From NCBI GenBank assembly GCA_021734045.1, contig JAIPJR010000046.1, positions 1 to 24,354 of the forward strand: 24,354 bases of DNA, read 5' to 3'. A program made the translations under genes and the position numbers. The notes under the pieces are model-generated. The model saw nothing but the letters and a program-made list of their open reading frames with translations. It was not told where the DNA came from and did not search any database. This DNA comes from Fidelibacterota bacterium (GTDB taxonomy: Bacteria > Fidelibacterota > UBA8477). Shown here piece after piece: positions 15,131 through 24,001 of the stretch (position 1 is its first letter; each line of letters begins with the position of its first letter).

Positions 15131-15994
15131 TTAGATTTCCAGCATTTCTGCTTCAGCGGCCTCGGCTGCCGCCTGTGCTGACCGGTGACGCTCACGGGTT
15201 TGCTTATCCACGAAGGTGAGGAGCTTCTCCTCCATGATAAGCGGGTGTTCTTTGGCGTGAATGCTTTGAATGCCAGCCATGATGATTTCGCTAATGTGAA
15301 CTTCCTCATCGGACCGGGTTTTAAGCTTTCCTGCAATGGGTATGAAAATCAGATTCGCCAATAACACACCGTAAAATGTAGTCACCAGTGCGATTCCCAT
15401 ACCGTGGAGTAATTTTCCGGTGGTATCCTGCGCCTGGTCAGCAAAACTGGCAACGGAAGAGGTTTCACCCTGCGTTGTCATCATCAAAATCAATCCCATC
15501 ACCGTTCCCAGCAAGCCAAAGGCAGGTGCGTAGGTACCCATGTTGTAAAACATCTCCTGGCCGTTGCGATGGCGAATGACCATGTTCTGGAGCTCATTCT
15601 GGAGAAAATTATTGAGTTTATTGGCGTCCTTCTCCAGAATGGCATTTTCCAGTCCGATACGCATATAATTATTTTCGATGTCCGGCAGGACATTTTCCAG
15701 AGCGATGAGACCTTGTTTACGGCTCATTTTGTTGTATTCAACCAATTGATTAATGACGGAGAGGGGATTTTGAAAATACTGTTTTCCCAGCGCCTTTCCG
15801 GCGACACGCACCATGGAGAGGATGGTTGAAGCAGGATAATTGATAATGGTGGCTGCCAGGGTACCGCCTAACACGATGGCCAGACCTTGCAGATTGAAGA
15901 ACGCGCCGGGGATTGAGCCGGCATCGAAATCGTACATACCGATAGCGACCAGTGAGATTCCAATTATCATCCCAATGATGGTTGCGAAATCCAT
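15131..15994 (-). CDS. motA: MotA-like proton channel subunit
   Basis: From ATG 15992-15994 the product has 287 residues. It has the MotA layout: two helices near the N-terminus (about 4-22 and 33-52), a cytoplasmic region of about 90 residues, two helices at about 140-162 and 188-210, and a charged C-terminal tail. The conserved prolines appear as P147 in TYAPAFGLLGTVMGL and P209 in ANLIFIPIAGKL. It forms the ring around the MotB helices that converts ion flow into torque. The start chosen matches the usual MotA N-terminus (MDFATIIG); the frame extends eight codons to a TTG at 16016-16018. It leads an operon with two MotB-like genes. The gene name follows the family; a flagellar role is not shown here. 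Confidence 0.88.
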   Translation of the reverse strand: MDFATIIGMIIGISLVAIGMYDFDAGSIPGAFFNLQGLAIVLGGTLAATIINYPASTILSMVRVAGKALGKQYFQNPLSVINQLVEYNKMSRKQGLIALENVLPDIENNYMRIGLENAILEKDANKLNNFLQNELQNMVIRHRNGQEMFYNMGTYAPAFGLLGTVMGLILMMTTQGETSSVASFADQAQDTTGKLLHGMGIALVTTFYGVLLANLIFIPIAGKLKTRSDEEVHISEIIMAGIQSIHAKEHPLIMEEKLLTFVDKQTRERHRSAQAAAEAAEAEMLEI

Positions 15995-16019
15995 AGAGGT
16001 GACCTTCCCTTTTTTCAAC

Positions 16020-16030
16020 TCACATTGTGA
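16020..16030. promoter_or_regulatory. Short palindrome upstream of the motA-like gene
   Basis: TCACATTGTGA is a perfect inverted repeat (5-bp arms, one-base centre) located 26-36 bases before the motA start codon. It could be half of a regulator site, but it is short enough to occur by chance. Confidence 0.2.
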
Positions 16031-16166
16031 ATGAAATGCTTACGCATCTGAGCTTACAAATCGTTGGGTTAATATAGCCTTTCCCGTGAAATTGAAAAAC
16101 ATCAGTTTCAAGAATATTTGTATCTCCTCATGCCATTTGTCCTGAAAAAAATATGGAAAAACCGAG

Positions 16167-16201
16167 TTGCTTTTTAAACTTCGATGTTCTATTGTATCGA
16201 A
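16167..16201 (+). promoter_or_regulatory. Candidate promoter with overlapping inverted-repeat operator for trpR-trpB2
   Basis: A -35-like TTGCTT (16167-16172) and a -10-like TATTGT (16190-16195) have a 17-base spacer. An inverted repeat, TTCGAT at 16180-16185 and ATCGAA at 16196-16201, brackets the -10 box, as the operators of TrpR-regulated genes do in enteric bacteria. Transcription would start only a few bases before ATG 16205, so the message may be almost leaderless. The operator sequence does not match the E. coli trp operator, and both boxes are weak. Confidence 0.35.
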
Positions 16202-16204
16202 ACA

Positions 16205-16510
16205 ATGAAGCGTCCAAACCTCCATAGCGAACTCCTGACGATCCTGGCGGATTATACCGACCGGAAAGCACTGGAAAAATTTCTGCAAGACCTGTTAACC
16301 CCCAATGAAATCGAGGAGATTGGCAAACGATGGGAACTCATCAAATTACTCGCCGATGGCGTACCTCAACGGGAAATCGCAAAACGATTGGGCATTAGCC
16401 TGGGAAAAATCTCCCGTGGCGCCCATGAACTTAAGTACGGCCATGACGGCTTTAAGATAGCGCTGGCCTATATCCGGAAGCAGTCTAAAAACGACACCCA
16501 GAACGATTAA
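16205..16510 (+). CDS. TrpR/YerC-family transcriptional repressor
   Basis: From ATG 16205 the product has 101 residues, close to the 108 of E. coli TrpR. The all-helical core is clear: [20 protein letters not shown] at 30-49, followed by the helix-turn-helix [20 protein letters not shown] at 53-72. The three tryptophan-contacting residues of E. coli TrpR (Thr44, Arg54, Arg84) correspond to T32, R42 and R71, and the RGxxxLK segment after the recognition helix is TrpR-like. The loop before the HTH is one residue shorter than in TrpR, and the following YGHDGF resembles YerC, so the assignment lies between the two. The trpB2 gene 11 bases downstream supports a tryptophan-responsive role. ATG 16184 is an alternative start; neither has a ribosome binding site. 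Confidence 0.82.
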   Translation: MKRPNLHSELLTILADYTDRKALEKFLQDLLTPNEIEEIGKRWELIKLLADGVPQREIAKRLGISLGKISRGAHELKYGHDGFKIALAYIRKQSKNDTQND

Positions 16511-16521
16511 AGGAAAATTTC

Positions 16522-17877
16522 GTGAAAAAATACTTTCTACCTGAATCAGAAATACCCAAAACCTGGTACAATCTCATGGCGGATTTACCCAAACCCCCGC
16601 CACCAACCCTTCATCCCGGTACGCGTGAACCCATCGGTCCCGATGATCTGGCGCCCCTTTTCCCCATGGCCCTCATTGAGCAGGAGGTGTCGCAGGAGCC
16701 GGAATTAAAAATCCCCGATCAGGTGTTGGAGGTTTATCAACTATGGCGACCATCGCCGCTGATCCGGGCGACCTTTCTGGAGAAAGCGCTGAAGACTCCG
16801 GCACGGATTTACTATAAATACGAAGGTGTGAGCCCGGCGGGAAGTCATAAACCCAATACAGCCGTCGCCCAGGCATTCTACAATAAAGAAGCCGGTGTCA
16901 AGCGCCTGGCAACCGAGACAGGTGCCGGGCAGTGGGGCAGTTCCCTGGCACTGGCCGGTCAGTATTTCGGCTTGGAGGTGAAGGTTTACATGGTGCGCGT
17001 GAGTTATGATCAAAAACCATATCGGCGCAGCATGATGCAAGCCTGGGGTGCCCAGGTGGTACCCAGTCCCAGTGAGGATACCCAATTTGGTCGCCGGATT
17101 CTAGCAGAGGATCCTGCCAGTCGGGGGTCACTGGGAATTGCCATATCGGAAGCTGTGGAAGACGCGGCCGGGCGGCATGATACCAAGTATTCCCTGGGCA
17201 GTGTGTTAAATCATGTCCTGCTCCACCAATCCATCATCGGTCTGGAGACGCAGAAGCAAATGGCGTTAGCCGGTGATAAGCCGGATGTGGTGATTGGTTG
17301 TGTTGGTGGGGGCAGCAATTTTGCCGGATTGGCCTTCCCATACCTACGCGATAAAATCAATGGTCAGGCGATAGAATTCCGTGCCATCGAACCTTCCGCT
17401 TGTCCAACGTTGACACGTGGTAAATATGCCTATGATTTTGGCGATACCGCCTCTTTGACACCACTGGTAGCCATGCATACCCTGGGACATGATTTCATGC
17501 CACCGGGTATTCATGCCGGCGGGCTTCGGTATCACGGGATGGCACCAATGTTAAGTCATGTGGTGGAGATGGGTTTGGTAGACGCGTACGCGTATAATCA
17601 GGTGGATGTCTTTCGGGCTGCCACGCTGTTTGCGGGCACGGAAGGCATAATACCAGCACCGGAATCTGCCCACGCCATTCAGGGTGCTATTGTAGCAGCT
17701 GAAGAGGCCCGCGAAGCCGGGGAGGAGAAGGTGATTCTCTTTAACCTCAGCGGTCACGGGCATTTTGATATGGCAGCCTATGACGCCTGGTTTAAGGGTG
17801 ATTTGGAGGATGTGGCTTTGCCGGAAAGTGAATTAGCAAAAAACCTTCATTCCCTGGATGATCTTCCGGTGATTTGA
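16522..17877 (+). CDS. trpB: Tryptophan synthase beta chain, TrpB2 type
   Basis: The 451-residue protein is of the longer TrpB2 class. It has an extended N-terminus with [19 protein letters not shown], the PLP lysine K110 in [17 protein letters not shown] at 132-139 and the phosphate-binding GGGSN at 262-266. It condenses serine and indole to tryptophan using pyridoxal phosphate. TrpB2 enzymes usually work without TrpA, and indeed no trpA or other trp gene is next to it, so indole salvage is likely. The start is GTG 16522 with AAAGGA seven bases upstream (partly in the trpR stop region). It is co-transcribed with the TrpR-family gene 11 bases upstream and ends at a strong terminator. Confidence 0.94.
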   Translation: MKKYFLPESEIPKTWYNLMADLPKPPPPTLHPGTREPIGPDDLAPLFPMALIEQEVSQEPELKIPDQVLEVYQLWRPSPLIRATFLEKALKTPARIYYKYEGVSPAGSHKPNTAVAQAFYNKEAGVKRLATETGAGQWGSSLALAGQYFGLEVKVYMVRVSYDQKPYRRSMMQAWGAQVVPSPSEDTQFGRRILAEDPASRGSLGIAISEAVEDAAGRHDTKYSLGSVLNHVLLHQSIIGLETQKQMALAGDKPDVVIGCVGGGSNFAGLAFPYLRDKINGQAIEFRAIEPSACPTLTRGKYAYDFGDTASLTPLVAMHTLGHDFMPPGIHAGGLRYHGMAPMLSHVVEMGLVDAYAYNQVDVFRAATLFAGTEGIIPAPESAHAIQGAIVAAEEAREAGEEKVILFNLSGHGHFDMAAYDAWFKGDLEDVALPESELAKNLHSLDDLPVI

Positions 17878-17903
17878 AAAAAAACGCCCATAAATCCCTC
17901 CAT

Positions 17904-17937
17904 AAAAAAAGCCCGGAAATGTTGTTTCCGGGCTTTT
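17904..17937. terminator. Bidirectional rho-independent terminator
   Basis: A 9-bp perfect stem (GCCCGGAAA at 17911-17919 with TTTCCGGGC at 17925-17933) is flanked by seven A residues on the left and four T residues on the right. It serves trpB2 on the plus strand and the convergent Haem_bd gene on the minus strand. Confidence 0.92.
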
Positions 17938-17972
17938 GGTTAGTTTGAAAAAACCAATTCGAGATTCGACGA

Positions 17973-18476
17973 TTACTGACTCTCCATCGCCTCATCATGT
18001 GAAGTGGGCTCGGCTGCTTCCTCGTGAATCGTTTGATCGAAAAGCTGCGCATTCGCCTCCACCGCCCAATTCATCAAAAGTTGCTTATCCTCGTCGCTTA
18101 ATTTGGCCTCCGGATGGAGTGGCAGATATATGGGCATGGGCATTTCACCTTCGTCAATCACTTCATAAACCTCATCCAGAAGATGGGATTTCTCTTCCGT
18201 ATCATAGGCATTCCAGGTCGAAAAATTCATATTTTCACGCCCATGATTCACATCTCTAGCCACCAGCCAGGAAACTGGTGCTACATACGCATACCAAGGC
18301 CACCGGGTGTTATTAGAGTGGCAATCATAGCATGAACGGTCCAAAATGGCGTGAATCTCATCCGGTGCTTCAATTTCTGATTCCACAGGCGGATTCGTGC
18401 GGTTTACAGGGAATAGCTGAATCAGTACGAACAGCACGATAAGAATGAGGACAATTCGACTGGTCAATGATTTCAT
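17973..18476 (-). CDS. Membrane-anchored Haem_bd-family c-type haem protein
   Basis: The 167-residue protein has an N-terminal membrane anchor or uncleaved signal (about 7-23). The haem-attachment motif CYDCH at 49-53 is followed by SNNTRWPWY and PVSWLVARDVNHGRENMNFSTWN, the signature of the Haem_bd family (PF14376). A second conserved part, MPMPIYLPLHPEAKLSDEDKQLLMNW, contains candidate distal ligands. The last 20 residues or so are acidic and unconserved. The domain faces the periplasm. Its function is not established; it is often found near cytochromes in Bacteroidota-like genomes. The ATG has GGAG five to six bases upstream. The gene is separated from ppiD by a terminator and from trpB2 by the bidirectional terminator, so it is transcribed alone. 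Confidence 0.87.
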   Translation of the reverse strand: MKSLTSRIVLILIVLFVLIQLFPVNRTNPPVESEIEAPDEIHAILDRSCYDCHSNNTRWPWYAYVAPVSWLVARDVNHGRENMNFSTWNAYDTEEKSHLLDEVYEVIDEGEMPMPIYLPLHPEAKLSDEDKQLLMNWAVEANAQLFDQTIHEEAAEPTSHDEAMESQ

Positions 18477-18604
18477 TGGGGACTCCGTTTTTTTATCTTA
18501 ATCAATCAATTCGGTTCTTATCATAAAATTTACGGCAATTTAATCAGCAGTGCGGAGAAGTTCAATTAACTTCCTGCGGTGTTTCGGCATTCATGAACCT
18601 GAAT

Positions 18605-18636
18605 AAAAAAAGCCCACCGGGATAATGGTGGGCTTT
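18605..18636 (-). terminator. Rho-independent terminator of the ppiD-like gene
   Basis: On the minus strand a stem of eight perfect pairs (18611-18618 with 18627-18634), extendable by A-T pairs and with an eight-base loop, is followed by six T residues (complement of 18605-18610). It lies 29 bases past the stop codon. Confidence 0.9.
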
Positions 18637-18664
18637 GTAATCATTTTGAGTCGCTACAGGTCTA

Positions 18665-20479
18665 TCAGAGGAATTTGACCCGGTTGTCAATGATTTCCGC
18701 TTCCTCTTTCAAACCAGCCAGAAAATTAGTCCAGGCAGCGTTTTGCCGCGCTTCCAAAGCTTTTTCATACAGGGATTTCCGCATGGCGTTGTATTTCACC
18801 GGATCAAAGGCACCGCGGGAATTGAGCTTCAGAATGACATACCCGCGACTGACCTCCTGAGGTGGGAGAACGGTGCTCGGTTCAGCAGCACGCAAAGCGC
18901 CCCAAACTTTTGGAAAATTACCGACACCCGGGAGAGCTTTATCTGCAGTGAGAGAAGCCGGTTTCTGGTGGGTAAGTCCGGTGCGGGATTCCGCCAGCGT
19001 CTTTAGATCCGAATCGTCACCGATTGCAGAATAAATGGAGTCGGCCAATGCTTTCGCCAGAACCATTTTCTTGTCATTAATCAGTTTGCGTTTGATGCTG
19101 GCCTTCACTTCATCCAAAGGCCGGGGACCGGGTGGAACGATGCTTTCCAAGCGGAACAAACCCATGTGGGTATCGGTGCTTAAAACATCACTGATTGTAC
19201 CAACGGTATTACGAAATGCAAATGAAATGGCCGGCTGAAAGGCACCTAGCCCGGTAATAAATGTGTCACTGAGCTTCAATGGCGTTGTCTCATTAATCTG
19301 CATGCCCAGTGAGTCTGCTGCCGCTTGAAAGCTAATTTCTTCTGCTAAAAATTTGAGCTGGAAAAGCTGTTGCCGCACCGCTTCTCGTGTGGACTGACTA
19401 GGTGTGATGCGCATGAGAATATGACTGGCCAGCACCTCTTTCTTTTCGCCACTGTTGCGGCTGCTGTCAACGCGAATCAGGTGATAGCCAAAGCGGGTAA
19501 GAACTGGTCCAACCAGTTCGCCTTTTTTGGCGCTGAATGCCGCTTCTTCAAAGGGCGGTACCATGCGCCCCTTACCAAACCAGCCCAGAGAACCACCGTT
19601 ACTCCCGGAAGGATCATCCGAATTTAATTGTGCCACTTCCTCAAACCGTCTCCCGTCCCGGATCTGGTGCTTTAATTCCACCAAACGGTCGAAGGTAAGT
19701 TGGCTATCCAGGTTGGTCGGGGTCAGTGGTTGGGCGGCGTATTGTAACACGCGACTTTCCGCCTGCTGATAATCTTCCGCGTGTGTGTCGTAATAATTTG
19801 CAATTTCTGCATCAGTTGGCTGGGCGGCTTCATCATCCCATAGTGTGTTGCGTATAAAAATGTATTCCACGCTGTAGGGGATTGTCTGCTGAGCGAAAAT
19901 TTCACGGAGTTCAGCTTCTGAAACATTGGCCGTGGCAAAAATTTGGCGTTGGAGTTTTTCAATGGGAATTACACTTCGCAACTGGTTCTCCATCGCCAGG
20001 AAGAAGTTGGCCGCTTCGGGGCTCTGGAGTGCCGCCTGGTACTGCTCAGAATCAAAATTGCCCGCTTCATCGGAAAAGTACTGCCGGATGACCGGATGGA
20101 TATTTTCCGTTCCGTAATAAGTAATTTCTTCCTGCGTCGCAGTCAGTCCGAGATTTTCCACCTGCTGCCGAATCAGAACCTGTGTCACCAAGGCATCCCA
20201 AACCTGATCACGCAGTTGATTCATCTGTTGGTCGGTAGGTTCCTGACCGCTGCGCTCCCGGTAACTCTCACGCTCACGATCCACCGCCCGCATGTATTGT
20301 TCATAGGAAATTTCTTCACCATTTACCACGGTAAAGGCATTGGGCTTTTTACCTGAAATCAGGTCGGTGATGTCCGCACCACCTACCAAACCGCCAATAC
20401 TCATAGTGGCAACGAATACCACAACTAAAAACCCCAGAACGAGCTTCATATTCGCTCGCATTTGATTCATCACGCCCAT
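18665..20479 (-). CDS. PpiD/SurA-like peptidyl-prolyl isomerase, membrane-anchored
   Basis: From ATG 20477-20479 the product has 604 residues, close to E. coli PpiD. It has a single N-terminal transmembrane helix (about 10-32), a SurA_N/PpiD-type helical region (about 55-190) that starts with NGEEISYEQYMRAVDRERE, and a parvulin-type rotamase domain with FEEVAQLNSDDPSGSNGGSL (first part) and FEEAAFSAKKGELVGPV. A long helical C-terminal part follows. Such proteins help fold exported and outer-membrane proteins at the periplasmic face of the inner membrane. AAGGAGG lies 11 bases before the chosen ATG, a rather long gap; the frame also extends nine codons to a TTG that lies upstream of that AAGGAGG. 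The gene is monocistronic and ends at its own terminator. Confidence 0.9.
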   Translation of the reverse strand: MGVMNQMRANMKLVLGFLVVVFVATMSIGGLVGGADITDLISGKKPNAFTVVNGEEISYEQYMRAVDRERESYRERSGQEPTDQQMNQLRDQVWDALVTQVLIRQQVENLGLTATQEEITYYGTENIHPVIRQYFSDEAGNFDSEQYQAALQSPEAANFFLAMENQLRSVIPIEKLQRQIFATANVSEAELREIFAQQTIPYSVEYIFIRNTLWDDEAAQPTDAEIANYYDTHAEDYQQAESRVLQYAAQPLTPTNLDSQLTFDRLVELKHQIRDGRRFEEVAQLNSDDPSGSNGGSLGWFGKGRMVPPFEEAAFSAKKGELVGPVLTRFGYHLIRVDSSRNSGEKKEVLASHILMRITPSQSTREAVRQQLFQLKFLAEEISFQAAADSLGMQINETTPLKLSDTFITGLGAFQPAISFAFRNTVGTISDVLSTDTHMGLFRLESIVPPGPRPLDEVKASIKRKLINDKKMVLAKALADSIYSAIGDDSDLKTLAESRTGLTHQKPASLTADKALPGVGNFPKVWGALRAAEPSTVLPPQEVSRGYVILKLNSRGAFDPVKYNAMRKSLYEKALEARQNAAWTNFLAGLKEEAEIIDNRVKFL

Positions 20480-20736
20480 GTACTGTCCAACCTCCTTAGC
20501 ACACAAAAAATATTCTCAAGCCATGGCCTGGAAAAAAGCCGCAAAATATAGGTTTACAACCTCCCTGGCGCAACACAACTTCCTGGTCCCTTGTAATCTA
20601 CAACCTTATCCGGACGATTAAGGATGCAATTCCACAATCATTCTGGGGAACCGCAACTGAACACGTATATTGGCCGCCTGAATGAAGGCTGTGGTTCGCT
20701 GTAATCATATGCCTGCTCAACCTTACAGAGGAGAAA

Positions 20737-22863
20737 ATGTCGGCTCAACCCCATAAAGACATAGAGAATCAGGATCAGGAAAATATCCACACCAATCGTC
20801 TGGTTAACGAAACCAGTCCCTATTTAAAGCAACATGCCCACAACCCGGTGGATTGGTTTCCATGGGGCGACGAGGCGTTTGAAAAAGCGATTCAGGAAGA
20901 TAAGCCGATTTTCCTTTCTATCGGTTATTCCACCTGCCACTGGTGCCACGTCATGGCTCACGAAAGTTTCGAAGATCCGGCAGTAGCAGCCTATCTCAAT
21001 GAGCATTTTGTGAGCATTAAAGTTGACCGCGAAGAGCGCCCGGATGTGGATCACGTTTATATGGCTGTCTGTCAAGCCATGACAAAAAGTGGCGGTTGGC
21101 CGCTTACAATCGTCATGACACCGGCTAAGGAGCCTTTCTTCGCGGGAACCTATTTTCCACGGGAGTCACGCGGCGGCCGCATCGGGATTTTGGAACTGCT
21201 GGAAAGAATCCGGGATGTCTGGGAAAATGCCCGGGAAAGTGTGTACAATTCCACCAACGAAATCATTAACCATCTTGAAAAGAGCGGGGAAATTCCTGCC
21301 GGACCGGCACTGACTGATTCCACCGCTCATGTGGCAGCTCGTGATTTGGCGGACCATTTTGATACGCAGTATGGCGGTTTTCGGGAAGCACCCAAATTTC
21401 CCAGTCCACACACGCTCACCTTTTTGCTCCAACAAACCCAAATAACGGGCGATGTATCGTTTCAGGCTATGGCGGTAAAAACGCTCACGGAAATGCGTCT
21501 GGGCGGTATGTATGACCAGATCGGCGGCGGATTTCATCGCTACAGCACCGACCGGAAATGGCATTTACCCCATTTTGAGAAAATGCTGTACGACCAGGCA
21601 TTGCTGGTGATGGCTTATACGGATGCGTACCAGATAACCCGGAATGACCTGTTTCGCCGCACGGTGACGGAAACAATTGATTATCTGGTGCGGGATATGC
21701 GATCTGTGGACGGTGTCTATTTTTCTGCCGAGGATGCGGATAGTGAAGGTGAGGAGGGAAAGTTCTACACTTGGCGCTATGAGGATATTGAAGCCATTGT
21801 GGGGCAAACCAGAATCGCCCTGCTTGCAGATGAATTCAGCCTGTCGGTTTCCGGTAATTTTCTGGAAGAGGCGACCCGTCAGCCAACCGGGCTGAATATT
21901 CTTCACCTGTCGGATGTACCGGAGAAATTAGCCGAGCGCTCCGGCTTAACGGTTGAACAATGGTGGCAGCGCTGGGAGCAGGACCGTCAGGCGCTGTTGG
22001 CGGAGCGTGAAAAACGAATCCGGCCTGACCGGGATGAAAAGATTTTAACGGATTGGAATGGACTCACCATCGCAGCCCTAGCCAAAGCAGCGCGCGTTCT
22101 GGGCAGGCCCGAATATGCCACCCGAGCGCGCGAGGTGGCAGATTTTGTATTGGCAAATTTGATGAGGACGGATGGGACATTGCTGCACCATTATGCGCCC
22201 TCAGGCACTGCTGTCCCTGCCTTTCTGGATGATTACGCCAACTTTATCTGGGGCTTACGGGAGCTTTACGAAACTGTATTTGACACACGTTATCTGGAAG
22301 CAGCCGTAACGCTACAGCGCACGCAGGATGCATTATTCTGGGATGACAGCCGGGGCGGCTACTTTTTTACGCCCGCAAACGGTGAACGGCTTATAACGCG
22401 CGCTAAAGAAGTTTATGACGGTGCCTATCCGTCCGGGAATGCGGTGAGTGCGGCCAATTTGTTCTATCTGGCACGGATTACCGGAGAGCCGGTGTGGGAA
22501 AGTATGCTTGAAAAATTAAACCAGGCATTTTCTCAACAGGTGCAGCGTGTTCCAGAAGGGTTTACAGCGCTGCTTGCAGCCATCACTATCAGCCGGACAG
22601 GGTTTCGTGAGATTGTGGTAACCGGACCACCGAATCACCCGGCTACCCAGGAAATGTTACGATTGATTCAGGACCGCTACGATCCTTTTAAGGTTTTACT
22701 CTACCGCAATCCTGAGGATGCGTTGTTGACCGAATTGGCACCTTTTACAAAAGACCAGGTCCCGATCAATGGTCGACCAACCGTCTATATTTGTGAAAAT
22801 TACGCCTGCCGGGAACCTGTTGATTCAATCGAAAAACTACGCCAGGTGCTGGGTGTGCAGTAA
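20737..22863 (+). CDS. YyaL/SSP411 family protein (thioredoxin-like DUF255 plus alpha/alpha barrel)
   Basis: The 708-residue protein starts with a DUF255 thioredoxin-like domain: [21 protein letters not shown] at about 20-40, CHWC at 67-70, then MAHESFEDP and [11 protein letters not shown] long region follows that resembles the (alpha/alpha)6 barrels of N-acylglucosamine 2-epimerase and glycosidases, with [17 protein letters not shown] and [11 protein letters not shown]. Human SPATA20/SSP411 and B. subtilis YyaL have this layout. The biochemical role is unknown; a redox or cellobiose-epimerase-like activity has been suggested for the family, and neither can be read here. The length is typical and the CxxC is intact. 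The start has AGAGGAG just upstream. The gene stands alone between divergent ppiD and convergent add. Confidence 0.92.
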   Translation: MSAQPHKDIENQDQENIHTNRLVNETSPYLKQHAHNPVDWFPWGDEAFEKAIQEDKPIFLSIGYSTCHWCHVMAHESFEDPAVAAYLNEHFVSIKVDREERPDVDHVYMAVCQAMTKSGGWPLTIVMTPAKEPFFAGTYFPRESRGGRIGILELLERIRDVWENARESVYNSTNEIINHLEKSGEIPAGPALTDSTAHVAARDLADHFDTQYGGFREAPKFPSPHTLTFLLQQTQITGDVSFQAMAVKTLTEMRLGGMYDQIGGGFHRYSTDRKWHLPHFEKMLYDQALLVMAYTDAYQITRNDLFRRTVTETIDYLVRDMRSVDGVYFSAEDADSEGEEGKFYTWRYEDIEAIVGQTRIALLADEFSLSVSGNFLEEATRQPTGLNILHLSDVPEKLAERSGLTVEQWWQRWEQDRQALLAEREKRIRPDRDEKILTDWNGLTIAALAKAARVLGRPEYATRAREVADFVLANLMRTDGTLLHHYAPSGTAVPAFLDDYANFIWGLRELYETVFDTRYLEAAVTLQRTQDALFWDDSRGGYFFTPANGERLITRAKEVYDGAYPSGNAVSAANLFYLARITGEPVWESMLEKLNQAFSQQVQRVPEGFTALLAAITISRTGFREIVVTGPPNHPATQEMLRLIQDRYDPFKVLLYRNPEDALLTELAPFTKDQVPINGRPTVYICENYACREPVDSIEKLRQVLGVQ

Positions 22864-22927
22864 ATGAGAACCATGTAATCCCGGTAAATAAGGATTAGTG
22901 CCATACCAGAGCTGGGTTCGTTCACAC

Positions 22928-23983
22928 CTAATATTTCGCCTCTTTTATCCCCAGATAGTCATCAATCTGATCCGCAACCCGCTTAATCATCAGCGTGCGT
23001 TCCCGGTGATGAAGGAAGGCGCTCTTAAAGCCGGAAATGATGAAGTCTTTAAAATCCAACATGTTAAAATTAAAAGTTTTATGAGCTAACATATATTCAT
23101 CGAGCAGTGTGGTATTGCTGATAAGACGATTGTCTGTATTCAGGGTGACCCGCAGACCATAGTCGTGATAAAACCGGATGGGATGGTGCTCGATTTTATC
23201 CACAGACATGGTGTGCAGATTACTGGTCAGACAGACTTCCAGGCAAATCCTGTGGTCATTCACATAGTTTAGCAAATCACCATCTTCTTTTAATTTCGTT
23301 CCATGACCAATCCGATTAGCACCGCAATAGTGAATCGCCTGGTGGATGCTGGGCGGACCGTAAGCCTCACCGGCGTGTAGGGTTACATTGATATTGTTAT
23401 TACGTATGAGGTAAAATGCTTCCACATGGTCCTTAGCAGGGAAATTTTCCTCTGCACCTGCCAAATCAAACCCCACTACACCGCGATATTTATAGGCCAC
23501 AGCCAATTCCGCCAGTTGCAGCGATATATCTGGCGAAATAGAGCGAATCCCACAGATAATGACGCCGGTACGAATGTCAAATTCCCGCTCCGCCTCCTGA
23601 AGGCCGTCCAGAACTGCGTCAATGGACTCCATGGGGGTCATCCCCATATCGTTGTGCAGAATAGGCGAGTAGCGCACTTCCAAATATTTCACATTTTCTT
23701 GTGCGCAATCTTCCGCCAGTTCGAACGCAACCCTATGGAGCGCCTCCGGGGTTTGTAATACTGACAGGGTGATTTTGAATTTATCAATATACTCTACCAG
23801 ATTTTTAACCCGCCCTTGAACAGCTACTGCTTTGAATAGAGTGTCCCGGTCAGTGGATGGCAGGGTAACCTTATTTTTCTGAGCCAGATCCAGAATGGTA
23901 TCCAGCCGGAGTGAACCATCCAGGTGAACATGGAGTTCCGTTTTAGGAAGCTCCTGTAAAAATTCCCGTTTAACCGGTTTCAT
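22928..23983 (-). CDS. add: Adenosine deaminase
   Basis: The 351-residue protein is of the zinc-dependent ADA family, which deaminates adenosine or deoxyadenosine to inosine in purine salvage. Catalytic and metal-binding residues are visible: H18 and H20 in TELHVHLDGS, H203 and E206 in HAGEAYGP, H227 in RIGHGT, and D284 in LNTDNRLIS. The length matches bacterial Add. Related adenine or N6-modified-adenosine deaminases share these motifs, so the exact substrate is not certain. AGGAG lies six bases before the ATG. The gene follows the OPT transporter gene by 18 bases and is probably co-transcribed with it. Confidence 0.92.
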   Translation of the reverse strand: MKPVKREFLQELPKTELHVHLDGSLRLDTILDLAQKNKVTLPSTDRDTLFKAVAVQGRVKNLVEYIDKFKITLSVLQTPEALHRVAFELAEDCAQENVKYLEVRYSPILHNDMGMTPMESIDAVLDGLQEAEREFDIRTGVIICGIRSISPDISLQLAELAVAYKYRGVVGFDLAGAEENFPAKDHVEAFYLIRNNNINVTLHAGEAYGPPSIHQAIHYCGANRIGHGTKLKEDGDLLNYVNDHRICLEVCLTSNLHTMSVDKIEHHPIRFYHDYGLRVTLNTDNRLISNTTLLDEYMLAHKTFNFNMLDFKDFIISGFKSAFLHHRERTLMIKRVADQIDDYLGIKEAKY

Positions 23984-24001
23984 AGGGACTCCTGTAGTGA
24001 C

